Assembly (NCBI RefSeq): GCF_000350085.1
Contig: NZ_CAUM01000096.1
Coordinates: 1-64,000 of the forward strand
Direction of reading: 5' to 3'
Origin: Mesorhizobium metallidurans STM 2683
GTDB lineage: Bacteria > Pseudomonadota > Alphaproteobacteria > Rhizobiales > Rhizobiaceae
Length of the DNA stretch: 64,000 bases
Shown piece by piece: positions 35,467 through 45,395 of the stretch. Under the pieces are notes generated by a model. It ran no database searches. It worked only from the letters and a program-made list of their open reading frames with translations, and had not been told where the DNA came from. The first letter of the stretch is position 1; each line of letters starts with the position of its first letter. Both the position numbers and the translations under genes were made by a program.

Positions 35467-36260
35467 GCTGCCCTCGGTCCGGCACCGTGATGGTGATCGC
35501 GGTCATGCGCGTGAGTATGGTCATGATTGTCGGGCTCGCACCACGGCGCGTTCTCCTCCCAAGCTTCGTGGAAGCGCCGGGCGCGCAGCAGGTTTTCAGG
35601 CTTCAGCGTTTCCCTGGTCTCGCCCCAGGCGACCGGCTGGCGTGCGAGCAGCAGCGTTTCGGGAAAATTCTGCCGCACCAGGTCGAGGTCGTGGACGACG
35701 ACCATGATAGTGCGTTCCTCGCCATGCCAGCGCTTGATCAACGCAATGAGATCGCCGACCGTTTTTGAATCGACCGCGTTGAACGGCTCGTCGAGCAGGA
35801 TGAGGCCGGCGTCCTGCAAAAGCACGCGGGCAAAAAGCGTGCGCTGCAACTGGCCGCCGGACAGCGTGTCGATCGGGCGCTTCTCGAAGCCGCCGAGACC
35901 GACCGCCATCAGTGCCTGGCTGACCGAATCGCGATCTTCCCTGGCATAGCGGCCGAGCAGCCCGCGCCGTGGCCACAGCCCCAGCGAAACCAGATCGACG
36001 ACCCGGGCCGGAAAGGAACGGTCGAGCTCCGACTGCTGCGGCAGATAGGCGGCGCGCACGCCGGGCGCCCGGATGACGGCGCCGGCCATCGGCTTGAGAA
36101 CGCCGACGATCCCCTTCATGAGCGTCGACTTGCCCGAGCCATTGGCACCGACGACAGCGGTCAGCGCACCCTTGCGGATGGTGCCGTTGAGATGATGGAT
36201 GGCCGGATGGCTGTTGTAGCCCAGCGTCAGGTCGCGGAAGGTCAGGCAGGCATTTGTCAT
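35463..36260 (-). CDS. znuC: Zinc ABC transporter, ATP-binding protein with His-rich tail
   Basis: 265 residues. Walker A (GANGSGKST), Q-loop, signature LSGGQLQR and Walker B (LILLDEP) are all present. The C-terminal tail contains HDHTHAHDRDHHH, a likely metal-binding sensor on the cytoplasmic subunit rather than on the receptor. It is first in the operon and lies 50 bases downstream of a Zur-like palindrome. Zinc-import ATPases of the AztA type also fit. The tail's regulatory role is inferred. Confidence 0.9.
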   Translation of the reverse strand: MTNACLTFRDLTLGYNSHPAIHHLNGTIRKGALTAVVGANGSGKSTLMKGIVGVLKPMAGAVIRAPGVRAAYLPQQSELDRSFPARVVDLVSLGLWPRRGLLGRYAREDRDSVSQALMAVGLGGFEKRPIDTLSGGQLQRTLFARVLLQDAGLILLDEPFNAVDSKTVGDLIALIKRWHGEERTIMVVVHDLDLVRQNFPETLLLARQPVAWGETRETLKPENLLRARRFHEAWEENAPWCEPDNHDHTHAHDRDHHHGAGPRAA

Positions 36261-36309
36261 CAGACGATCCGTGGGCGGCGGTCCGCGAAACTAAAGAGGT
36301 CGAATCGAT

Positions 36310-36326
36310 ATGTAATGTTATTACAT
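36310..36326. promoter_or_regulatory. Zur box upstream of the zinc importer
   Basis: ATGTAATGTTATTACAT is a perfect 7-3-7 palindrome in the AT-rich region before znuC. It matches the form of alphaproteobacterial Zur operators (GTAATGTTATAACATTAC-like). Repression in the presence of zinc is expected. Confidence 0.75.
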
Positions 36327-36374
36327 AAGTCAACAAGCCAATCCGGCGGAATTACAACGCAGCGGTCAACTCGT

Positions 36375-36384
36375 TGTGTACACA
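36375..36384. promoter_or_regulatory. Palindrome TGTGTACACA upstream of ridA-like gene
   Basis: A perfect 10-bp palindrome, 111 bases before the RidA start and downstream of the Zur box. Its regulator is unknown; GntR-type proteins often bind TGT-N-ACA dyads. Confidence 0.3.
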
Positions 36385-36494
36385 CCCGGTTCGGGCTGGG
36401 GATTGTTGGCTCAAGAGCTTTCACCCGGGCGGCCTTGCTCGAAGCGAACCGCGACTCTAAAGAGGCGCAACCGACAAAAGGAAGGAAACGTCAA

Positions 36495-36839
36495 ATGAGC
36501 ATTCGTCGCATCGATGTTGGCCCGCGCATGAGCCAGATCGTCATTCACGGCAACACCGTCTACCTGGCCGGCCAGGTCGGCGAACCAGGCGGCAACGTCG
36601 CGTCCCAGACCAGGGACATTCTGGCGGCCATCGACGAATTTCTGGCCCAAGCCGGCACGGACAAGACCAAGATCCTGCAGGCGATCATCTGGCTGGCCGA
36701 CATGAGCACATTCTCGGAAATGAACGCGGAATGGGACAAGTGGGTGCCGCAGGGCCACACCCCGGCCCGCGCCTCCGGCGAGGCCAAGCTCGCCGGACCG
36801 GAGTATCTTGTCGAGATCATCATCACCGCGGCGATCTGA
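36495..36839 (+). CDS. RidA family protein
   Basis: 114 residues from ATG 36495, with GGAAGGAAA upstream. The RidA pattern is clear: GNTVYLAGQVG near the start, a middle IIWLADMSTFSEMN, and TPARASGEAKLAGPEYLVEI with the arginine that binds the carboxylate in active members. The family deaminates 2-aminoacrylate and related enamines. It lies between the zinc and hut gene groups; whether it is specifically linked to the histidine pathway is not shown. Confidence 0.88.
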   Translation: MSIRRIDVGPRMSQIVIHGNTVYLAGQVGEPGGNVASQTRDILAAIDEFLAQAGTDKTKILQAIIWLADMSTFSEMNAEWDKWVPQGHTPARASGEAKLAGPEYLVEIIITAAI

Positions 36840-36857
36840 TCGCACCTTTCTACTTCC

Positions 36858-36964
36858 GCCTTGTGGGAGGTCGGACCGAAGGTCCGGGTGGGGGTAGGCG
36901 CCGCACCCCCAACCCGCCGCTTCGCGGCGACCCTCCCCACAAGGGTCCCCTCGAGGGGAGGGTA
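36858..36964. repeat. Palindromic repeat B, copy 1
   Basis: CCTTGTGGGAGG (36859-36870) is complementary to CCTCCCCACAAGG (36932-36944), with an inner GGGTGGGGG/CCCCCAACCC stem and a TCCCCTCGAGGGGA hairpin after it. It occupies the gap between the convergent ridA-like and hutC genes and could serve as a bidirectional terminator. A related copy is at 56121-56219. Confidence 0.7.
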
Positions 36965-36972
36965 AGGGCGCA

Positions 36973-37734
36973 CTACCCCTGCGAAGGCGTGAACCGCGCC
37001 ACCAGCGTGTGGCTCTCCGCCGGATAAATGAAGCGGACATGGGTGACGGGGTGCTCGGCGCTCCATGTCCGCCGCTCGACCACCAGGCACGGCGCGCCGG
37101 CCTCGATGTCGAGGGCATCGGCGATATGATCATCGGCGGCAATGGCGCGGATGCGGTGCTCGGCTTCGCTCCACGGCACGCGCCCGATCAGCCATGGCCC
37201 AGCTGCGATGTCGAGAAACTCCTCCTCGCCAGCTTCTGCCACCGCAGCCAGGTTGATCAGCCGCTGTTCGTGCGCGAATGGCCGCTGTCCCGCGAAATGC
37301 AGGCCCTCCAACGCCAGCACTGGCCCTGAAGCGGCAAGTTCGAGCAGCATGCGGTCCTCGGCGCTGCTGCGTCGCTTCAACCGCTCCAGCCTTTCATAGT
37401 GATAGGCAAGCCCAAGCGCCTCGACCTCGATCCTGATATCATGGATCTCCAGCACCGCGGCTTGCGACTGCGGCCGGCGGACAAAGCTGCCTGAACGGCG
37501 CCGGCGCTCGATCAGCCCGGCCTTGGCAAGCTGCGACAGCGCCTTGTTCACCGTCATCCGCGAGCACTTGTACTCGGCAGTCAGTTCGTGCTCGAACGGA
37601 ATGCGGTGGCCGGGAGCCCAGGCGCCGGACAATATTTTCTCGCTGATGTCGGACAGGATGCGCTGGTGCAGCGACACAGCCTCGCTGCCTTCCGCATCCC
37701 CACCATTCGCATCCAATGTCTCGATGATATTCAT
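36973..37734 (-). CDS. hutC: Histidine utilisation repressor HutC (GntR family)
   Basis: 253 residues from ATG 37734. The N-terminal GntR HTH (SDISEKILSGAWAPGHRIPFEHELTAEYKCSRMTVNKAL region) is followed by a UTRA effector domain that binds urocanate in homologues. It overlaps hutF by ATGA, so the two are co-transcribed. It represses hut genes at TGTATATACA-type palindromes, one of which lies in the divergent hutF/hutI region. An upstream extension of the frame is not coding. Confidence 0.93.
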   Translation of the reverse strand: MNIIETLDANGGDAEGSEAVSLHQRILSDISEKILSGAWAPGHRIPFEHELTAEYKCSRMTVNKALSQLAKAGLIERRRRSGSFVRRPQSQAAVLEIHDIRIEVEALGLAYHYERLERLKRRSSAEDRMLLELAASGPVLALEGLHFAGQRPFAHEQRLINLAAVAEAGEEEFLDIAAGPWLIGRVPWSEAEHRIRAIAADDHIADALDIEAGAPCLVVERRTWSAEHPVTHVRFIYPAESHTLVARFTPSQG

Positions 37735-39095
37735 GTCGAAAGCGCCGCCATCACATCGCGAAAGCGCGACGCAATGGCATCGCGCCTTGCATGCCTGCCG
37801 CCACTGACCAGTTTTGCGCCATGCACCCAGACGCAATCGACCTTGGTGCCATTGGCGAAGATCCAGGCATCGAGGATCGCGTCCCCGGTCTTGCCGGATA
37901 GCGAGGGATGACTTGCGTCGAGCGAGACGAAATCGGCAGGCGCACCGGAGGCTATCCGCGACGGGCCGGCGCCAAGAGCGGCACTGCCACCGTCGAGTGC
38001 CGCATCGAACAACGCACGACCGGTCGAGCCGCCGGCAACCGCGAGCACGTTGCGGGCACGATGGGCGAGACGCTGCGAATATTCGAGCTGCCGCAATTCG
38101 TCGGGCAGGCCGATCAGCACGTTGGAATCGGAGCCGACACCGAAGCGGCCGCCATGTCCTATAAACAGGGGCGCGGTAAAAGTGCCGTCGCCAAGATTGG
38201 CCTCGGTGATCGGGCATAGACCCGCGACGGCACCACTCTTGGCCATCGCGATCGTCTCGGCTTCCGTCGTGTGGGTGGCGTGGATCAGGCACCAGCGCCG
38301 GTCGACACTGGCATTGGCGAGCAGCCATTCCACTGGCCGCGCGCCAGACCAGGCAAGGCAGTCCTCAACCTCTTTCACTTGCTCGGCGACGTGAATGTGG
38401 ATCGGTTCGTCAGGTGCCATCGCGGCAATTGCAGCAAGTTCATCGGGGCTCGCGGCGCGCAGGCTGTGCGGCGCAACGCCGACGACAGGCTTATTCAACG
38501 CGCGAACACATTCCCGGCTTTTCTCAAGCAGCAGGGAGAACCGGTTCACATCATTGATGAATCGCCGCTGGCCTTCATTGGGGGCAGCCCCGCCGAAAGA
38601 GGAATGCGCATAGAACACCGGCAGAAGCGTCAAACCGATGCCTGTGTCGGCGGCCGCCGCTGCGATGCGCTCGGCCATCTCGGCGATGTTGGCGTAGGGT
38701 TTTCCGTTGCGGTCGTGATGGAGATAGTGGAATTCGCCGACGCGTGAAAAACCGGCCTCCAGCATCTCGACGTAGAGCTGTGCTGCGACCGCCTCGACCT
38801 GGTCCGGCGTCATCGACAGCGCGAAACGGTACATCACCTCGCGCCAGCTCCAGAAACTGTCGGCCGATGGGCCGCGCAATTCGGCAAGGCCGGCCATGCA
38901 GCGCTGGAAGGCATGGCTGTGCAGGTTCGGCATTCCAGGCAAGAGAATGGCGTGGCGCTCGTCGCCGGGCTGGGGCGATGCGCCCGGCTCGGCCGTTGTG
39001 ATGCGTCCATCGCCAGCGACGATGCGCACCTTGTCATGCCAGCCGTTGGCCAGAAGCGCCTGTTCCGCAAAGATCGCCGTCACGTCTTTCTCCAA
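37731..39095 (-). CDS. hutF: Formimidoylglutamate deiminase
   Basis: 454 residues, an amidohydrolase that converts N-formimino-L-glutamate to N-formylglutamate and ammonia. Metal-binding LPGMPNLHSHAFQRC, GVAPHSLRA and LIHATHTTEAE are visible. With HutG it defines the five-enzyme histidine pathway, rather than the HutG-formiminoglutamase route. It is transcribed away from hutI and overlaps hutC. Confidence 0.94.
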   Translation of the reverse strand: MEKDVTAIFAEQALLANGWHDKVRIVAGDGRITTAEPGASPQPGDERHAILLPGMPNLHSHAFQRCMAGLAELRGPSADSFWSWREVMYRFALSMTPDQVEAVAAQLYVEMLEAGFSRVGEFHYLHHDRNGKPYANIAEMAERIAAAAADTGIGLTLLPVFYAHSSFGGAAPNEGQRRFINDVNRFSLLLEKSRECVRALNKPVVGVAPHSLRAASPDELAAIAAMAPDEPIHIHVAEQVKEVEDCLAWSGARPVEWLLANASVDRRWCLIHATHTTEAETIAMAKSGAVAGLCPITEANLGDGTFTAPLFIGHGGRFGVGSDSNVLIGLPDELRQLEYSQRLAHRARNVLAVAGGSTGRALFDAALDGGSAALGAGPSRIASGAPADFVSLDASHPSLSGKTGDAILDAWIFANGTKVDCVWVHGAKLVSGGRHARRDAIASRFRDVMAALST

Positions 39096-39138
39096 ATGTC
39101 TGATCGCTCGCGATGATAGCGCTTGCGTCGCGTTTCAA

Positions 39139-39152
39139 TATGTATATACATA
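39139..39152. promoter_or_regulatory. HutC operator palindrome
   Basis: TATGTATATACATA is a perfect 14-bp palindrome matching the TGTATATACA core bound by HutC proteins. It lies in the 82-base region between hutF and hutI, and is flanked by a second inverted repeat GTTTCAAT (39132-39139) and ATTGAAAC (39163-39170). Confidence 0.8.
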
Positions 39153-39177
39153 ATAGCCATCAATTGAAACGGAAAAG

Positions 39178-40416
39178 ATGATGGCGGCAGCGAACAAAAG
39201 CCGGGCAGGGGGCCTTCACCTTTGGCGCAATGCGCGCCTGGCGACCATGGCCGAAAGCGCGACCGGGCTGGGCATCGTCGAAAAGGGCGCGGTCGCGGCG
39301 CGCGACGGCATCATTGTCTATGCCGGCGCGGAAGCGGAAATGCCGGCGGCCGTCGGCCAAGGCGCGGAAATCGTCGACTGCGGCGGCCGTTGGATCACGC
39401 CCGGCCTGATCGACTGCCACACCCATCTCATCCATGCCGGCAATCGCGCCAGTGAATTCGAGATGCGGCTGGCCGGCGCCACCTATGAAGAGGTCGCCAG
39501 GGCCGGCGGCGGCATCGTCTCCTCGGTCAAGGCGTTGCGGGCTGCCGGCGAGGACGAGCTGGTCGCGCAGTCGCTGCCGCGCCTCGATGCGCTGATTGCC
39601 GAAGGCGTCACGTCAGTCGAGATCAAGTCGGGCTACGGCCTCGACCTCGAAAACGAGAAGAAATCGCTGCGCGCCGCCAGGCGCTTGGGCGAAGAGCGGC
39701 CGGTGACGGTCAGGACGAGTTTCCTCGGTGCCCATGCGCTGCCGCCCGAGGCGAAAGGCGACAAGGACGCTTTTGTCGATCTGGTCGCGAACGAAATTCT
39801 TCCGGCGGTCGCCGCCGAGGGTTTGGCCGATGCCGTCGATGGGTTCTGCGAGAGCATCGCCTTTTCGCCGGAGCAGATTTCGCGCGTTTTCGATGCGGCC
39901 AAGGCGGCTGGGCTGCCGGTAAAGCTCCACGCCGATCAATTGTCCAATCTGCACGGCGCCGAACTCGCCGCGCGCTATGGTGCGCTGTCGGCGGACCATC
40001 TCGAATACACCGACGAGGCCGGCGCGGCGGCAATGGCCAGGGCTGGCACCGTGGCGACGATCCTACCCGGCGCCTACTACTTCATTCGCGAGACCAAGAA
40101 GCCGCCGATTGCCCTGTTCCGCCAGCATGGCGTCGGGATGGCTGTCGCCACCGACAACAATCCCGGCACCTCGCCGCTGACCTCGCTGTTGCTGACCATG
40201 AACATGGCGGCGACCTTGTTCGGCCTGACCGTCGACGAATGCCTGGCTGGTGTCACCCGCGAGGCTGCCCGCGCTCTCGGCCTGCTTGGACAGGCCGGCA
40301 CGATCGAGGCTGGCAAATCGGCCGACCTCGCGATCTGGGACATCGAGCGCCCGGCCGAACTCGTCTATCGCATGGGCTTCAACCCGCTGCATGCTCGCAT
40401 CTGGAGGGGACAATGA
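39178..40416 (+). CDS. hutI: Imidazolonepropionase
   Basis: 412 residues, amidohydrolase superfamily. It hydrolyses 4-imidazolone-5-propanoate to N-formimino-L-glutamate. The metal motif [10 protein letters not shown], an [11 protein letters not shown] stretch and the HADQLSN motif are signatures. Two adjacent ATGs (39178, 39181) are possible starts. The stop overlaps the hutH start (ATGA), implying coupled translation. Confidence 0.95.
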   Translation: MMAAANKSRAGGLHLWRNARLATMAESATGLGIVEKGAVAARDGIIVYAGAEAEMPAAVGQGAEIVDCGGRWITPGLIDCHTHLIHAGNRASEFEMRLAGATYEEVARAGGGIVSSVKALRAAGEDELVAQSLPRLDALIAEGVTSVEIKSGYGLDLENEKKSLRAARRLGEERPVTVRTSFLGAHALPPEAKGDKDAFVDLVANEILPAVAAEGLADAVDGFCESIAFSPEQISRVFDAAKAAGLPVKLHADQLSNLHGAELAARYGALSADHLEYTDEAGAAAMARAGTVATILPGAYYFIRETKKPPIALFRQHGVGMAVATDNNPGTSPLTSLLLTMNMAATLFGLTVDECLAGVTREAARALGLLGQAGTIEAGKSADLAIWDIERPAELVYRMGFNPLHARIWRGQ

Positions 40417-41954
40417 CCGAACTCGTACTGAAGCCGGGCAACGCGACCTTGGCCGACTGGCGCGCCGTTTATCGCGGCGCCGTGCCGAAACTCGACAATT
40501 CGTGCTGGCCGAAGATCAAGGCCAGCGCCGAGGCCGTGGCGCGTATCGTCGCCAAGGGCGAGCCGGTCTATGGCATCAACACCGGCTTCGGCAAGCTGGC
40601 CAGCGTCCGTATCCCCGCCGCCGATCTCGAAACGCTCCAGCGCAACATCGTGCTGTCGCACGCTGCCGGCGTCGGGGAGCCGATGCCCGTTGCGGTGGTC
40701 CGGCTGATGATGGCGCTGAAGCTCGCCAGCCTGGCGCAGGGCGCCTCCGGCGTGCGCCTTGAAACCGTCGAATTGCTGGAAGCGATGCTGGCCAACGATG
40801 TCATTCCGGTGGTGCCGGCGCAAGGCTCGGTCGGCGCCTCGGGTGATCTTGCGCCGCTGTCGCACATGACGGCGGTGATGATCGGCGTCGGCGAGTGTTT
40901 TACGCCGCATGGCCGCTTCCCGGCCAAGGTCGCTTTCGTCTCGCACGGGCTGGAGCCGGTGACGCTCGGAGCCAAGGAAGGTCTGGCGCTGCTCAACGGC
41001 ACGCAGTTTTCGACCGCCTATGCGCTGGCCGCCTTGTTCGAGGCCGAAGTTCTCTACCAGTCGGCTTTGGTCGCCGGCGCGCTGTCTACCGACGCGGCTA
41101 AAGGCTCCGACGCGCCCTTCGACCCGCGCATCCATCTCTTGAGAAAACATCGCGGCCAGATCGAGACGGCGGACGCGCTGCGCAAGCTGATGGCCGGAAG
41201 CGCCATCCGTGAATCGCACCGGGTCGGTGACGAGCGCGTGCAGGACCCTTATTGCCTGCGCTGCCAGCCACAGGTGATGGGCGCGGCCCTCGACGTGTTG
41301 CGCAAGGCCGCCGACACGCTCGGCACCGAGGCCAATGGCGTTACCGACAATCCGCTGATCTTCGCCGAGGACGATACCGCACTTTCCGGTGGCAATTTCC
41401 ACGCCGAGCCGGTGGCCTTCGCCGCCGACATGATCGCGCTTGCCGTCTGCGAGATCGGTTCGCTGTCGGAGCGACGCATCGCCATGCTGGTCGACCCGGC
41501 GCTCTCGGGCCTGCCGGCCTTCCTGACACCGAAGCCGGGCCTGAACTCCGGCTTCATGATCCCACAGGTGACGGCGGCAGCACTTGTCTCCGAGAACAAG
41601 CAGAAGGCCTATCCGGCCAGTGTCGATTCGATCCCGACCTCGGCCAACCAGGAGGACCACGTGTCGATGGCCGCGCATGGCGCGCGCCGTCTCATCGGCA
41701 TGATCGAGAATGCGACGGCTGTCATCGGCATCGAATTGCTGGCCGCGGCCCAGGGCTGCGATTTTCATGCGCCGCTGGCCTCGAGCGATGCATTGGAGGC
41801 GGTGCGCAAGCTGGTGAGGGCAGAAGTGCCGCATCTCGACAATGACCGGCATTTCCATCCCGACATGGAAAGGGCCATCGCCATGGTACGAGATGGGCGG
41901 CTGATTGAGGCGGTGGATGGCGTGACGCTGCCCCCGGTGACGGGAGTGCTGTGA
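40413..41954 (+). CDS. hutH: Histidine ammonia-lyase
   Basis: 513 residues from ATG 40413. It deaminates histidine to urocanate using the self-formed MIO cofactor from Ala142-Ser143-Gly144 in [13 protein letters not shown]. Other family segments are [10 protein letters not shown] and the [13 protein letters not shown] motif. It is the second gene of hutIHGUD and overlaps hutI. An upstream extension of the frame is rejected because it crosses hutI in another frame. Confidence 0.97.
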   Translation: MTELVLKPGNATLADWRAVYRGAVPKLDNSCWPKIKASAEAVARIVAKGEPVYGINTGFGKLASVRIPAADLETLQRNIVLSHAAGVGEPMPVAVVRLMMALKLASLAQGASGVRLETVELLEAMLANDVIPVVPAQGSVGASGDLAPLSHMTAVMIGVGECFTPHGRFPAKVAFVSHGLEPVTLGAKEGLALLNGTQFSTAYALAALFEAEVLYQSALVAGALSTDAAKGSDAPFDPRIHLLRKHRGQIETADALRKLMAGSAIRESHRVGDERVQDPYCLRCQPQVMGAALDVLRKAADTLGTEANGVTDNPLIFAEDDTALSGGNFHAEPVAFAADMIALAVCEIGSLSERRIAMLVDPALSGLPAFLTPKPGLNSGFMIPQVTAAALVSENKQKAYPASVDSIPTSANQEDHVSMAAHGARRLIGMIENATAVIGIELLAAAQGCDFHAPLASSDALEAVRKLVRAEVPHLDNDRHFHPDMERAIAMVRDGRLIEAVDGVTLPPVTGVL

Positions 41955-42015
41955 TGGATTGTTTCGCCTATGGGGCCAGCGTTTCCTGTGATGACGTATT
42001 CTATGAGGCGCTGTC

Positions 42016-42831
42016 GTGACTCCCTCCTGGCTCACGGTTACCCGCGGCACTGCGTCTCTGCTGGTTTCGGTCCCCCATGCCGGCATCGATCTGGCGGGCA
42101 TCGAGAATCGTCTGGTTTCGCCCTGGCTCGGCCGCCGCGACTGCGACTGGTGGATCGATAAGCTCTATGACTTTGCCGAAGGTCTTGGCGCGACAGTCGT
42201 CCACACCGCGATCTCGCGCACCGTCATCGACGTAAACCGCGACCCGTCCGGCGCCTCGCTCTATCCCGGCCAGACGACCACCGGCCTGTGCCCGACCGAG
42301 ACCTTCGACGGCGATCCGCTCTATCGCGAGGGCGAAGAGCCCGGACCGTCGGAAATCGACGAACGCCGCGAGAAATACTTCATGCCTTATCATGCGGCCT
42401 TGCAGGCCGAGATCGACAGGCTGCGCGCCCTGCACGGCCGGATCGTGCTCTACGATTGCCACTCGATCCGCTCGGTGCTGCCACGCCTGTTCGAAGGCAC
42501 GCTGCCGGTGTTCAACCTCGGCACCAATGACGGCAAGAGCGCCGACCCGGCCTTGCAGGCCATGGTCGGCGGGATCCTGGCCGGGGCCGGCGAGAGTTTT
42601 GTCGTCAACGGCCGCTTCAAGGGCGGCTGGATCACCCGCCATTTCGGCCAGCCGCAAGGTGGCGTCCATGCGCTGCAGATGGAGCTCTCCAACCGTGGCT
42701 ATATGCGCGAGCCCGAAGGCAAGGGCACGCCGGACAATTGGCCGATGCCCTACGATGCCGCGTTCGCAGCGCCCATCCGCGCCACGCTGGAGAATATCCT
42801 CAAGACCGCGATTGTCTGGGCGCAGAGCTGA
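42016..42831 (+). CDS. hutG: N-formylglutamate deformylase
   Basis: 271 residues starting at GTG 42016. It hydrolyses N-formylglutamate to glutamate and formate, the last step of this route. VPHAGIDL and DCHSIRSV are family motifs with probable zinc ligands, and the length is normal. It sits between hutH and hutU. A second, more distant homologue lies at the right end of the window. Confidence 0.94.
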   Translation: MTPSWLTVTRGTASLLVSVPHAGIDLAGIENRLVSPWLGRRDCDWWIDKLYDFAEGLGATVVHTAISRTVIDVNRDPSGASLYPGQTTTGLCPTETFDGDPLYREGEEPGPSEIDERREKYFMPYHAALQAEIDRLRALHGRIVLYDCHSIRSVLPRLFEGTLPVFNLGTNDGKSADPALQAMVGGILAGAGESFVVNGRFKGGWITRHFGQPQGGVHALQMELSNRGYMREPEGKGTPDNWPMPYDAAFAAPIRATLENILKTAIVWAQS

Positions 42832-42864
42832 CAAGCGCCGCCTACTCCTTCGAAAGGGAACGCT

Positions 42865-44535
<1,671 letters not shown>

Positions 44536-44543
44536 GCCGAACC

Positions 44544-45131
44544 ATGCGTATCCTCAGGGCCGCCGAATACCGCGTCATGCCGTGGAAGAACGGCGGCGGC
44601 ACGACGACGGAGATCGCCGTCTCGCCTGACGGCGCCGGGCTCGACGATTTCGACTGGCGCGTTTCCATGGCGCGCGTCGAAAGCGGTGGCCCGTTCTCCG
44701 GCTTCGCTGGCGTCGACCGCACGCTGGCGGTGCTGGAAGGCGGTGGCGTCGCGCTCGACATCGCCGGCCGTGCTCCGACTGAGCTGACCGGAGCGTCGGC
44801 GCCATTTTCCTTTCCGGCCGACGTGCCGACGCAGGCCGCCCTGATCGCCGGCCCCATCACCGATCTCAACGTCATGACCCGCCGCGGGCGAATGACGCAC
44901 AAGGTCGAGCGCCTGGTCATTTCAACTCCACTGGATATCCGCACGGAGGCGGCAACCACGCTCGTTCTGTGCGTAGACGGCACCGTCACGGCCGGCCTCG
45001 CGGGGGCCGCGAGACTGGAGCCCCGCGATACGCTGATGATCGGACCGGATGCCCGGGAAATGCGCCTGGAGCCTGCACGAACGGCGATGCTGTTCATGAT
45101 CAGCATCGACCGCGTCCCGGCAAACGATTAA
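44544..45131 (+). CDS. hutD: HutD family cupin protein
   Basis: 195 residues from ATG 44544. The HutD signature MPWKNGGGTTTEI lies near the start, followed by SMARVESGGPFSGF and a double-stranded beta-helix fold. HutD proteins are co-encoded with hut enzymes and appear to buffer urocanate or formylglutamate levels; the exact activity is not settled. It is the final gene of the hutIHGUD transcript. Confidence 0.9.
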   Translation: MRILRAAEYRVMPWKNGGGTTTEIAVSPDGAGLDDFDWRVSMARVESGGPFSGFAGVDRTLAVLEGGGVALDIAGRAPTELTGASAPFSFPADVPTQAALIAGPITDLNVMTRRGRMTHKVERLVISTPLDIRTEAATTLVLCVDGTVTAGLAGAARLEPRDTLMIGPDAREMRLEPARTAMLFMISIDRVPAND

Positions 45132-45311
45132 CGCCTGTCTCCAAACATGATCGCGGCCCGGGCCGAATTTGGCGTAAGCTGCTGCCCGCATCACGAAAAA
45201 GCCTGAATCCTTTCTTCGATCAAATCGGATGGAAGAGAGGGGCGCTCGTCCGGAAGTTGTCGAAGGCGACGCCTGTCGTGGTGCGGACATAACTTTCGGC
45301 AAATTGTCGTG

Positions 45312-45327
45312 ATGCAACCAATTGCAT
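45312..45327. promoter_or_regulatory. Inverted repeat upstream of ndvB
   Basis: ATGCAA-CCAA-TTGCAT is a perfect inverted repeat about 70 bases before the ndvB start, in a 264-base noncoding region between hutD and ndvB. I see no clear promoter around it. It is a candidate operator. Confidence 0.25.
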
Positions 45328-45395
45328 TTGAACCGGTTTTAGGGACATTGCCGTGGCGGTGACGCCGCAGTGCGTCCCTCCATGCGGAATTTTCA

